Assembly: GCF_007752345.1 (NCBI RefSeq)
Contig: NZ_CP036299.1
Coordinates: 992,001 to 1,056,000 of the forward strand
DNA: 64,000 nt
From: Planctopirus ephydatiae
GTDB taxonomy: Bacteria > Planctomycetota > Planctomycetia > Planctomycetales > Planctomycetaceae
Direction: 5' to 3'
Shown: one piece after another, positions 37,397-45,872 of the stretch
How positions within the stretch are numbered: the stretch's first letter is position 1
Layout of the letters: every line of letters begins with the position of its first letter
Position numbers and translations under genes: made by a program
Notes under the pieces: generated by a model
Databases searched by the model: none
What the model was told of the DNA's origin: nothing
What the model saw: only the letters and a program-made list of their open reading frames with translations

Positions 37397-38410
37397 TCAG
37401 GCACGCAGGGCTCTTCCGGTCAATTGCAGGAACAAGCGTTCGAGATTCTGCTGTCTCGATTCCACACGATCGATCACGATCGATTCGGCATGGAACGCCT
37501 GCGAGAGCTCATGCAGTCGATCAGGCCATTGGGTAAAACTGGTTTCAATTAATACGGTGGGTGAAGATTCGACATTCTCGCCGACAGACACTTTGACACC
37601 GGTGGCTTCAGGATCCACACGCTGGGCAATATGCTGCAAATGGGCAATGAATGTCGAACTGAGTTCATGGCCAGCACTTACCGGATCGACGCTGATGGCA
37701 GGCCGGACATGCAGCACCAACTGCGTAGGAACCGAACCTAAAAGCTGCTCCAGAACACCGCATTCCAGAACCACCCCATGATCGATAATCGCCACACGCC
37801 GGCACAGAGCTTCGACCTCCTCCATGTAGTGGCTGACATAGATGATCGATGTCCCATCGCGTGCCAGTTGCCGGACAGATTCCAGTAGGTGGGCCCTGGA
37901 TTGCGGATCGACACCTACTGTGGGTTCATCAAGAATGACCAGACGAGGTTTATGAACTAGCGTGATCGCCAGGTTAAGCCGACGCTGCATGCCGCCCGAA
38001 TAATTGGCAGCAATCCGGTGAGCCGCATCTTCCAACCCCACGAGTTCGAGCAACTCATCAGTCCGCTGGGAAAGAGCCGCCCCTTTCAGTCCATATAATC
38101 CGCCGAAGAAGCGAATGTTTTCGATCGCTGAAAGCTCCGGGTAAAGAGCCAGTTGCTGAGGTGCCAGACCCAGTTGCCGTTTCCATTTTTCGGGATGCTT
38201 CCAGGCGGGTTCCCCCTCCAGGAGAACCTCACCGGCGTCCGGGGCCATCAATCCCGCCAGCATCCGGATCGTGGTTGATTTTCCGGCTCCATTGGGCCCC
38301 AGCAAACCAAACGCTTCTCCATGCATGATTGAGAAGCTGACATTCTTGACGGCCTGATGAGAACCGAATGTTTTTTTCAGTCCCCGGGCTTCGAGAAAGG
38401 GAGTGGACAA
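37397..38410 (-). CDS. ABC transporter ATP-binding protein
   Basis: 337 residues from a TTG with AAGGA 6 bases upstream. The nucleotide-binding domain is complete: Walker A LGPNGAGKSTTIRML, Q-loop PQQLALYPELSA, signature YSGGMQRRLNLAITL, Walker B RLVILDEPTVGVDP, and switch His in IYVSHYMEEVEAL. About 110 residues follow the core, as in the CcmA/NodI/DrrA exporters that work with ABC-2 permeases. No permease gene is adjacent; the DASS gene comes next. An ABC-2 permease stands alone at 20331, but 16 kb away. Substrate unknown; the start codon is rarer than usual. Confidence 0.9.
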   Translation of the reverse strand: MSTPFLEARGLKKTFGSHQAVKNVSFSIMHGEAFGLLGPNGAGKSTTIRMLAGLMAPDAGEVLLEGEPAWKHPEKWKRQLGLAPQQLALYPELSAIENIRFFGGLYGLKGAALSQRTDELLELVGLEDAAHRIAANYSGGMQRRLNLAITLVHKPRLVILDEPTVGVDPQSRAHLLESVRQLARDGTSIIYVSHYMEEVEALCRRVAIIDHGVVLECGVLEQLLGSVPTQLVLHVRPAISVDPVSAGHELSSTFIAHLQHIAQRVDPEATGVKVSVGENVESSPTVLIETSFTQWPDRLHELSQAFHAESIVIDRVESRQQNLERLFLQLTGRALRA

Positions 38411-38582
38411 GGGAGTTCCTTCGAGAGTCGGTCAGCAGGATGTCAGTCGTCTGGTTGAGCGATGAGGGACTGGTTTCCGTCATCAATGACAGAACCAGCA
38501 GTAACCCACCAGAGGGAGAATCTGCAGCGTAGCACAAGCCGGGGGGCCGGTCACAACTAGGGATCTGGCGGATTCGTCGAAA

Positions 38583-39485
38583 TCACGAAGGAATCAGGAG
38601 AAAGTGCGCGATTGCTCCGGTGCCGGCCGCTGCGATCCCCACTCGGAGATTGTCATTGCGTAACGATGGAAAAGATTCCACCAGTCCTGCCGTCAGGCTG
38701 GCCAGAAAGCTCACACCCAGTGCCAGGCGAAAATCAACTCCAGGCCGGAATTCTCCCCAGAACATGATGGCACCAGCCAGAGTACCCATCGCGATAAATG
38801 CCCACAGGCCCACCCACGATTTGCAGCCATTCCAGGGCAGTTTGCGCTCGCCGAACTTGAGCCCCAGAAGTGTGGCCGATCCATCTCCAAAGGCCAGAAT
38901 CGCCAGTGTCATCATGCCGATCTCTTCCCGACCAGGGAAGAGCCATAATGTCGCCAGAACCACCACGGCATACGCGAGCACTGCATCATATCCATGATCT
39001 TCACCGGGACGGGCAATTCTCGAAAAGCGCCTCAGCATGATCGTTGCCGTCATCAAAGTCAGACCAAGCACCACACTCCATAAAATCCAACCCCACGGAT
39101 CGGTATGAGGGATCACCCACAATAGCAGTGGCAGCAGTCCCGGTGTCATGTGCCATAACCGGCGGCGGAATTCCTGCGTACTCAGGACTCGATGGCAGAA
39201 AATGGGGACGTACGGATCAACAGGGCTGGTGAGATCTGTCGTCGGAATGATGGCAATTGTCTCATTCGAGAGACGGGAGGGAATCGCCACATGCCAATGG
39301 ATTTTGCTCTGCGGACTTTCGTCAGGCACCACGGGCTGGAAATGAATGGCCTTCCGGCGAGGCTGGGGGAAGTCGATCGCTGGTGACTGTTTTTCCGAGA
39401 TCTGGGTACCCATGGGTTGCCTATCTGCGGATTCAAGTTCCGCATCAACGTCTGATGACTCACTGATCACCCGGCTCCATCCCAA
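38583..39485 (-). CDS. Dolichol/phytol-kinase-like integral membrane protein
   Basis: 300 residues. The first 105 are polar and poorly conserved. Then about seven membrane helices follow. The core matches the polyprenol/phytol kinase and CDP-diacylglycerol-synthase-like superfamily: TQEFRRRLWHMTPGLLPLLL (Arg-Lys-x-x-H-like start), MTLAILAFGDGSATLLGLKFGERKLPWNGCKSWVG (G-D-x-x-A, then G, then K-S-x-x-G), and GLVESFPSLRNDNLRVGI. These enzymes use CTP to phosphorylate a lipid alcohol. The exact lipid is unknown. Membrane-bound. It lies 172 bases upstream of the ABC ATPase gene, same direction. Confidence 0.82.
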   Translation of the reverse strand: MGWSRVISESSDVDAELESADRQPMGTQISEKQSPAIDFPQPRRKAIHFQPVVPDESPQSKIHWHVAIPSRLSNETIAIIPTTDLTSPVDPYVPIFCHRVLSTQEFRRRLWHMTPGLLPLLLWVIPHTDPWGWILWSVVLGLTLMTATIMLRRFSRIARPGEDHGYDAVLAYAVVVLATLWLFPGREEIGMMTLAILAFGDGSATLLGLKFGERKLPWNGCKSWVGLWAFIAMGTLAGAIMFWGEFRPGVDFRLALGVSFLASLTAGLVESFPSLRNDNLRVGIAAAGTGAIAHFLLIPS

Positions 39486-40258
39486 CTCGTCAAACTTCCA
39501 TTTCTCGCGGCAAAATTGCGAACAGACTCATCTCCCGAGTTCCCACAACGTCTTATCGGCAATCACTCACAGTGAACTGTGATGCATCCGTGCCATTCAC
39601 GACGCCTGACTTACCGCCCCAACAGGACCATCATCAATCACTGCTTGCTCAGAAGAAGTCGCGTGGTCACTCGAATCATTTCAGAGATGTTCGAAATCAC
39701 TGGTCACTCTGAACCAGACTGAGAGCAAAAGCTGAGTGCGAAAAACATGCCAGCAACTTGAGTTCTGCCATAACAATACAGCGTTCAGGCTGAAGCGATG
39801 CGTTGCATCAATGCGGTGAGGAGGCCTGCTGAATTGGTTCTCGGTGGTTCAGGCTTTCCGGATGTTGTGTGCATGATCGCTCGGCGACCAGCGGCGATCG
39901 TTCAGCAGCCAGCCGACTGGCAGGATCGCTGTACTGACACGGTGAGAATACCGAGGTGAGAATACCTACCATTGACCACCAACGATGACGACCTGTCGAA
40001 GTGTACATTTATGGTGTATGTGCAAATAAGCAATGATATCGACAAACTGAATCTATAAGTGATTTTGTGTTCTGTATCATTTCGCGAGAACCCCATGTTT
40101 CTATGGATTATTTGTGATTTGTGGTGACTTACGGCCAAAATTCTGCCGTGTGTGAATAGTCAAGCTCCTTGCCAAAGATCTTCGCAAGAGCATATACTGA
40201 TATTTCTCGTCTCGGGCCTTTTTTCCGTTTTTCACTTCTTCTCAAGGAGGCCATCCTC
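39486..40258. other. 773-base intergenic region upstream of DUF1559 gene 2
   Basis: No gene is supported. Short frames overlap, use unlikely residues and show no family pattern. The last 160 bases are A+T-rich and probably carry the DUF1559 promoter. I saw no convincing hairpin or repeat. Confidence 0.35.
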
Positions 40259-41197
40259 ATGGCACAAGCTCTTGGCGGTTCAACCCGTCGTTCCGGATTT
40301 ACTCTGATTGAACTCCTGGTGGTGATTGCGATCATCGCCATCCTGATTGCACTGCTGTTGCCGGCGGTTCAACAGGCTCGGGAAGCGGCCCGCCGCACCC
40401 AGTGCAAAAACAATCTCAAGCAGGTGGGGTTGGCCATGCACAACTACCACGACACCCACAACACGTTCCCACCGGGGAACATCCCCAACTCACCGCTCAA
40501 CAATCATGGCCCGACAGCCTGGGTTCACATTCTCCCCTTTGTCGATCAAGGGCCTCAGTACAACCGAATCAATTTCTCATTGACCGGAACATGGTGGCAT
40601 GGAGCAGCTAGTGGCGGTCCACAGGGCCCAACCTTCAATGGTTTCAAGGTGGCTGGATTCATTTGTCCCTCGTCACCTTTAGTCGATTCAAGTACTCGAA
40701 GTGGCGTAACTTGGCAACGCGGCAGCTACACCCTCATTGAAGGGGCTGTGGGAATCAGCGAAGTATCAACGGCAAATGGCATTCGTTCAGATTCCGGGAT
40801 GTTCACACGCAGCCGTAACTTCAACTTCCGCGACATGACTGATGGAAGTTCGAATATCGTGATGGTGGCCGAACAATCGAATTGGGGCCGCGATGCGGGA
40901 AACACCAATAACGTTGAGTATCGTTCAGATGGTGGCGACTCAATTTGGATGGGTACGGGCTATGACTCTCGCTGTTTCAATACAACCACGGTTCGTTACC
41001 CGATCAACACTCGCAATGTCTCTCTAAATGGTGCAAACTCACAAAGCTGCAACACACCGATTCAGTCAGCCCATACTGGTGGAGCCCATGTGCTGATTGG
41101 TGATGGAACGGTCAAGTTCCTCTCCGAAAACATGAACTTCGACACGCTCCGCTTCCTCGCAGCCCGTGCGGATGGCAACGTAGTCGGTGAGTTCTAA
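40259..41197 (+). CDS. DUF1559 protein with type IV pilin-like N-terminus (copy 2)
   Basis: 312 residues. The start at 40259 has AAGGAGG spaced 8 bases upstream, so the longer frame from 40169 is not used. A short leader ([12 protein letters not shown]) is followed by G-F-T-L-I-E-L-L and the hydrophobic helix, then [20 protein letters not shown]. The C-terminus has [20 protein letters not shown] and ends VVGEF. The leader is more basic than in copy 1. A small lipoprotein gene follows 128 bases later, the same pairing as copies 1 and 3. A terminator-like hairpin lies at 41224-41250. Confidence 0.94.
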   Translation: MAQALGGSTRRSGFTLIELLVVIAIIAILIALLLPAVQQAREAARRTQCKNNLKQVGLAMHNYHDTHNTFPPGNIPNSPLNNHGPTAWVHILPFVDQGPQYNRINFSLTGTWWHGAASGGPQGPTFNGFKVAGFICPSSPLVDSSTRSGVTWQRGSYTLIEGAVGISEVSTANGIRSDSGMFTRSRNFNFRDMTDGSSNIVMVAEQSNWGRDAGNTNNVEYRSDGGDSIWMGTGYDSRCFNTTTVRYPINTRNVSLNGANSQSCNTPIQSAHTGGAHVLIGDGTVKFLSENMNFDTLRFLAARADGNVVGEF

Positions 41198-41223
41198 TCG
41201 CCGCCGCAACGGCATGAATATCG

Positions 41224-41250
41224 GGGGCTGCCAGTACTGCTGGTGGCCCC
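41224..41250 (+). terminator. Hairpin after DUF1559 gene 2
   Basis: GGGGC and GCCCC form the outer stem, CCAG and CTGG the inner, with TG/TG mismatches between and a TACTG loop. TCTTCTTT follows. It lies in the gap before the lipoprotein gene, so it may reduce, not stop, read-through. Confidence 0.5.
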
Positions 41251-41325
41251 TCTTCTTTCCAACTTTGTTGATCTCATTCGATGAGCAAAGCTCCATTGAC
41301 TCTTCCATTTCCGAGGATGAACAGC

Positions 41326-41754
41326 ATGTTCCGCTCGATGTTTGTCGCCTTTGTCTGCAGTGCTTTGTTGATGAATGCCGGGTGTGGTTCCGCCGATCGC
41401 GGACCGCAGGCCCAACTGACAGGCAAAGTCACTTTTAGTGGTCAGCCAGTTCCCGAAGGCATTGTGCAGCTATCCAAAGTGGGTGGCGGGGCAGGGGCCT
41501 CGGCGAACATCTCGGCTGACGGCAGCTTTTCCGTCGTGCTGGTCGATCCACTCCCGCCGGGTGAATATCTGGTGCTGATTGTGCCACCCACGATCGAAGA
41601 CAACTCGAACCCCAACAGCCCGCCTGTGCAGAAGCCCAAAGAGATGGAACAGATTCCACCGCGCTATCGCAATGCCAAGACCAGCCCACTCAAGGTCACT
41701 CTCAAGGAAGGGGCGAACACCGCAGATTTTGCCCTCGAACCTGAGAAGAAGTAA
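41326..41754 (+). CDS. Small planctomycete lipoprotein, DUF1559 neighbour
   Basis: 142 residues from ATG at 41326; GAGG (41313-41316) is 9 bases upstream, and touches the ATG at 41317, so the inner start is favoured. A hydrophobic helix (MFVAFVCSALLMNAGC) ends at a Cys whose -3 residue is Asn, an atypical lipobox. The mature domain has GKVTFSGQPVPEGIVQLSKV, the same G-x-V-x-x-x-G-x-P-V-x-x-G strand pattern seen in the lipoproteins at 543 and 59785, and a C-terminal TLKEGANTADFALEPEK. It is likely on the cell surface side of the inner membrane. Function unknown. Confidence 0.78.
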   Translation: MFRSMFVAFVCSALLMNAGCGSADRGPQAQLTGKVTFSGQPVPEGIVQLSKVGGGAGASANISADGSFSVVLVDPLPPGEYLVLIVPPTIEDNSNPNSPPVQKPKEMEQIPPRYRNAKTSPLKVTLKEGANTADFALEPEKK

Positions 41755-41769
41755 GCAACTTTTCAACCG

Positions 41770-44700
41770 TCATTCAAACACAAACTCGATATCAGCGACT
41801 TCGTACGCACTGAGTGCCACGCGGGATTCATTCCCGGTCGTTTTCAGCCACGCGGCATGGGCTCCGCCAAGTGTCAACTTGCGAGCCCCGGCCAGTGGTG
41901 CATACCAGACCATCGAAAAGGTCTTGGCCTGCCCCTCGGTCTCCATCAGCCGCACCCGGCACGACTTCTTTGATACGGCTGCCTTCGCTGCTGTTTCGAT
42001 GTTTTCAGTATTTGAAGGATCGGCTGGAGCTTCAATGGGCCAGTCAGTCATCCCCGCTTCCCACGACAAGATACTCACTTGCCTGGCGGGGCATTGGACG
42101 AAAAATGAGGTCTCGCCCGTCGCAGGCTTGGTCATGTGATCCAGCCGTACAAGCGGAACTCTTGCATCCTGAGCGAGCCGTGCGGGATGCGGGTCATCAA
42201 TGGCAATGGTCCAGCGGAAGCGGCGGGAAGTTTCGCCCGAAACGACCATGAGGCCATCGAGCATGCGGGGGCCCGTTTTGCGAAAGTAAGGCCGGCCATG
42301 CGGCAAAATCGTCGCCCGCAGGGAACCATCACAAATCTCGACAAACTCGGGAGCTTCAAACCGTTCGCTGCCCGCCACATGGACGCTTCCCAGCACCGAG
42401 CGGGATATGGCCGCCATCTCGCTGCCGAACGCAAAGCGGGCGCCGATGTAGTTGTTCCAGGGGTCGCCATCGAAGGCCGCCAGTTCGAGAAACTGCAGAT
42501 CGATCTCCACCTTCAGTGAACCGGCACGAATCGTGACATCGAGTTTGTAGTAGCAGATGCGTTCCCCTTTGGCCTGATCAATGAGGTCTCCCAGTGATCG
42601 AACCGTGAGGGAATGACTCGTCTGGGCGATAATCGATAACTCACCTGCGCGCATCTCCGAGTAAGCCGTCTTGATCACTTCGTCGTCAGGATCTGGCCCG
42701 AGGCGAATGGCCCGTTCACGCGGAAAGCGGCGGGCCAGCTGCAGGCTCAATCGGTTCTCGCGCTGCTCATGCCGACGAATGCGAGCGATCCCTCCCGTTT
42801 GCGGATGAAAAACGACCTCGAAGAGATCGTTTGAGAGGACACCTTCGGTAAATTTGACGACAGGCTTGCTCTTGCGTGCGGGGCTTTTGCCATTTGGAGT
42901 GTTTTGGGCGAGCCAGAGATAGCCGCAAGGGGGAATGGTGGGGAAGGTCCCATCTTCCATCTCTTCGGGAACAGGGCGCGCCCAGGGAAGCGGATTGATC
43001 AGTAAGGTTCCAGCGGGACTTGCCGCAGCCTCGTGATTTTGAACTTTTGACCCGAGCAGATTCGCGAACTGTTGGGCGGTCTGCTGCAGTGCGGTTGCTG
43101 TCGACCACTCGTTGTCGGCACTTGCGGCTGGATCTGTGGTCGAGCGATTGTCACTGGCACCAATCATGCGGAAGTGGGCGAGAAGTTCATTGTCCCAGCG
43201 TTGAGCCGGACTTTCGATGCCCGGCACAGGCTGCTGTAAGGTTTCGTTCTGAGATAGAAGCGCGCGCTGCACTTCGCAGAACTGCCAGGCTGCCTGTTGA
43301 CCTTGGAGCTTCCAGGCATGGGCGACTCTCGAGATCGCGTTTTTCTCGCGAGCGGCGACTGCATAAACCAAGCTCGACGAAAGATATTCGCCAGCGTGGT
43401 ATTGCCGCACATGATCGGGGTATTCCACGCGTTCGAGAAATTCTTTGCAGGTGACAAACTTGCCCAGGACGGGGGCAAACGTGGCAGCGCGCTGAAGATC
43501 ATGAAACCAGGGAGTCGCAACTTCGGGCCAGCGAGCAAAACCGAGAGCCGGGTTTCCATCGCTATCAAGAGCCTCTCCCAGCCGGGTTGCCAGCCTCAAA
43601 AAGGTACCTGCGGATTGTGCGGGGAGTGGGATTCGCGAGAAAGCTGTTACCGCCTCGCCACTGGTACCTTCCCAGCGGAAGCTGCTGAACTCTTCGTCCG
43701 GGTAGGTTCCTTCATCGAGCAGCAGGTGCAAGGCTCCGACATAACCTGTCTGCGAGAGGAGACCGGGAAGTTGCGGCACCAGTCCAAAGAGCCGCCGGGC
43801 AAACACCCGGGGAACTATTCCCAGTTGAGCCTGGGCGAGTTGATGGCCTTGTTGAAAGTTTCTGATCCACATCTGTGGGGAAATCAGCGGCGTGCAAAGC
43901 TCGACGGCCTCCCCGCCGAGAACATCGACAGCACCCTGGGCCAATAACTCCTTCAGAGTGGTGGCGGGAGCAGTGTTTAAGGGTGCTGAAAGTTCCTGAG
44001 CTGCCACCAGTGGCAATTGTTCGTCAGCCAGCTTCAGCAGTGGAGAGGTTTCGAGTGAACCCGCCAGAAAGTTGACGGCTGGCTGGTTTCCTAAAGGTTC
44101 GTTGATCGGCCATGTGAAGCCATGTAGCGCCGCTTTCAGCCGGGGCACATCCAGTTCGGAAGGTGCCAGACACAGGTCGAAGAGGGAGATTTCGCCGGGG
44201 TAGAATCGCTCGCGCGTTTCGAGCAGGTTTTCGTAGGCAGTGGCCAGTTGCTGTCGGCATGGCAAAAACTCACCAGCAGCCAGCGAGCGGGCCGCTCCCA
44301 CAGTTCGCTGCTGCAGAATGATTTCATCCAGACTGCTGAAGTGCCGCATCTGTCGGGAAAGGAGTTCTAACTGCAGAACTGTGGTTCCGAAGGCCAGAAA
44401 ATCGTCGATAGAGGTTTTGGCTTCCGGCTGAAAGAACAGACTCGGCTGCGCTGAATCGTCGGCATCGGATTCCAGCCACGCCTGGAGCTGCTGCAAATTT
44501 TCTTCTCGCCGGGCGACTGTTTTGAGTAAACCCGCCCCCGCTTGCTCCAGTCGCTCGTGCCAGTCGTAAGGAAACCAATCTTCCGAGGGTTGGGGAAGAA
44601 TCAGCAGTTGCCCGGGTGCGGGTTCGGGCGGAGCATCGGCCCGGTACCATTGTGGAATTCGACCAGCCGTCGCCAATAGAGCCGGATGCCAGGCTATGGC

Positions 44701-44808
44701 AAAAGCTTCCAGCAGGCTACCGGCAGCATCCTCTCCCAGATCCTGTGGAAAGTCTTCGAGGCTATGCGATGGAATCAGCACATAAACTTCAGAGCAGGTT
44801 TTCGTCAT
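41770..44808 (-). CDS. Large GH38-like protein without a clear active site
   Basis: 1012 residues, no signal peptide. The C-terminal half, from about residue 655, has the alpha-mannosidase beta-sandwich pattern: GVLSNDLFEVVFHPQTGGIARIRRHEQRENRLSLQLARRF, and VEIDLQFLELAAFDGDPWNNYIGARFA. The N-terminal half (PSHSLEDFPQDLGEDAAGSLLEAFAIAWHPALLA) has the layout of a GH38-type barrel, but I do not see the H-x-H-x-D metal site or a clear nucleophile Asp block. It may be an inactive relative. It is convergent with the lipoprotein gene, 16 bases away. A 1.06-kb spacer lies upstream. Confidence 0.65.
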   Translation of the reverse strand: MTKTCSEVYVLIPSHSLEDFPQDLGEDAAGSLLEAFAIAWHPALLATAGRIPQWYRADAPPEPAPGQLLILPQPSEDWFPYDWHERLEQAGAGLLKTVARREENLQQLQAWLESDADDSAQPSLFFQPEAKTSIDDFLAFGTTVLQLELLSRQMRHFSSLDEIILQQRTVGAARSLAAGEFLPCRQQLATAYENLLETRERFYPGEISLFDLCLAPSELDVPRLKAALHGFTWPINEPLGNQPAVNFLAGSLETSPLLKLADEQLPLVAAQELSAPLNTAPATTLKELLAQGAVDVLGGEAVELCTPLISPQMWIRNFQQGHQLAQAQLGIVPRVFARRLFGLVPQLPGLLSQTGYVGALHLLLDEGTYPDEEFSSFRWEGTSGEAVTAFSRIPLPAQSAGTFLRLATRLGEALDSDGNPALGFARWPEVATPWFHDLQRAATFAPVLGKFVTCKEFLERVEYPDHVRQYHAGEYLSSSLVYAVAAREKNAISRVAHAWKLQGQQAAWQFCEVQRALLSQNETLQQPVPGIESPAQRWDNELLAHFRMIGASDNRSTTDPAASADNEWSTATALQQTAQQFANLLGSKVQNHEAAASPAGTLLINPLPWARPVPEEMEDGTFPTIPPCGYLWLAQNTPNGKSPARKSKPVVKFTEGVLSNDLFEVVFHPQTGGIARIRRHEQRENRLSLQLARRFPRERAIRLGPDPDDEVIKTAYSEMRAGELSIIAQTSHSLTVRSLGDLIDQAKGERICYYKLDVTIRAGSLKVEIDLQFLELAAFDGDPWNNYIGARFAFGSEMAAISRSVLGSVHVAGSERFEAPEFVEICDGSLRATILPHGRPYFRKTGPRMLDGLMVVSGETSRRFRWTIAIDDPHPARLAQDARVPLVRLDHMTKPATGETSFFVQCPARQVSILSWEAGMTDWPIEAPADPSNTENIETAAKAAVSKKSCRVRLMETEGQAKTFSMVWYAPLAGARKLTLGGAHAAWLKTTGNESRVALSAYEVADIEFVFE

Positions 44809-45872
44809 ACCGGGAGGTTTCTACAGGCTGTTTGACTGACCGAAGCGGACTAATCCTAAAGATCAGAAACGTCTTCGGGCTTGATCGAGTCGAATTACAT
44901 TCGTCACATTGCTGGCAGGAGCGGGCGAGATCAAGCCACAAGGCGACAATTCACCAGGCCTGCAGAAATAACAATCGCCAAATCAAAACCTGCCACTTGC
45001 ATAATCGCTGGAATCGTTCAAACCTGTGCGATGAATAGCAACCTCCCGCTGGCTGAAGTTGAAGCCCGGAAGCATGACCCTGCGCAGATTTTTTCACTTC
45101 TCCCTGTCGGCAAGTCGAATCTCCTGGAACCTGGAAGGCAGGAAAGAGGTCTCAACAAGAGGGATTCAGGATGGTTCGCGGGCGAATTCCTGAAGCTTGC
45201 AGCAATCATCCCGTCACGCCAACGCCAGATCATTTGTTCACTCAATTTTAGCAAGAGCGTCTGTTTTGATCACCTAACTCTCTGGACTGTCGCTACTTAT
45301 TGACTTTTCTCTGGTTCTGGCTGTAGTCTCAATAGTTGATTGTTTATTCGTAATTTCCTTGCGTGTTTTTCAATTCTGACCCAGCGATTTCTCGCGAACC
45401 CCTCTCATTTCAGCATATTCTTGCAGAGCGTGACGATAGCCTACAACTTTTCTGACGGTTTTGAATTCGGTTTTTTGACTGGCGTGCCGGCTCTGGTTGA
45501 GTCCTTGCAGACGCCCGGGAAACTGCATTTGAATCATGATGCTCAAAGCGAACTCGGCGGCAGGATAGTCGTGGTCAAATGAAAGTCACAGGAATGAAAT
45601 GAAGGTTCTCTGAGAGAGTGGTAGTGTATCTGGCTGGTCAGAGAGCCAGCGAAAACTTGAACATAAACGTAATGCAGTCGTGCGATAGAAAGAGAACATT
45701 GAGCTGAGGCCGTTGGGCAAACCAGCTGCCTTGGAACTTCTGTTGGAAAAGATCGTGATGCAGGGAGGGTCACTTCCCGATTCGCGAAGAGCAATACGCA
45801 AGCAGTCAAATACGCAAGCAGTCAAATACGCTGAAACAACGCCTTGATGAATGGACAAGAGGGGTTTTCGTT
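44809..45872. other. 1064-base intergenic region before the pil-like operon
   Basis: No gene is supported. It holds a 9-bp inverted repeat (GGCTTGATC 44878-44886 / GATCAAGCC 44929-44937) and a 16-base tandem duplication (45793-45831). A 43-codon plus-strand frame (45707-45847) reads plausibly but is too short to trust. The rest probably carries long 5' leaders or promoters. Confidence 0.4.
45793..45831 (+). repeat. 16-base tandem repeat, 2.4 copies
   Basis: AATACGCAAGCAGTCA at 45793-45808 is repeated exactly at 45809-45824 and partly at 45825-45831. It lies 42 bases before the PilM start, in its leader. The unit is not a multiple of three, so it is not coding slippage. It may affect spacing or folding of the leader. 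Confidence 0.85.

Noticed and set aside
28093-39610. 17-base match TGCCATTCACGACGCCT near 28093 and 39595
   Set aside because: One shared 17-mer in 64 kb is within reach of chance, and the flanks do not match.
44881-45303. 140-codon plus-strand frame in the 1-kb gap
   Set aside because: No ribosome site and unlike protein composition; it contradicts an equally open minus frame (45018-45254).
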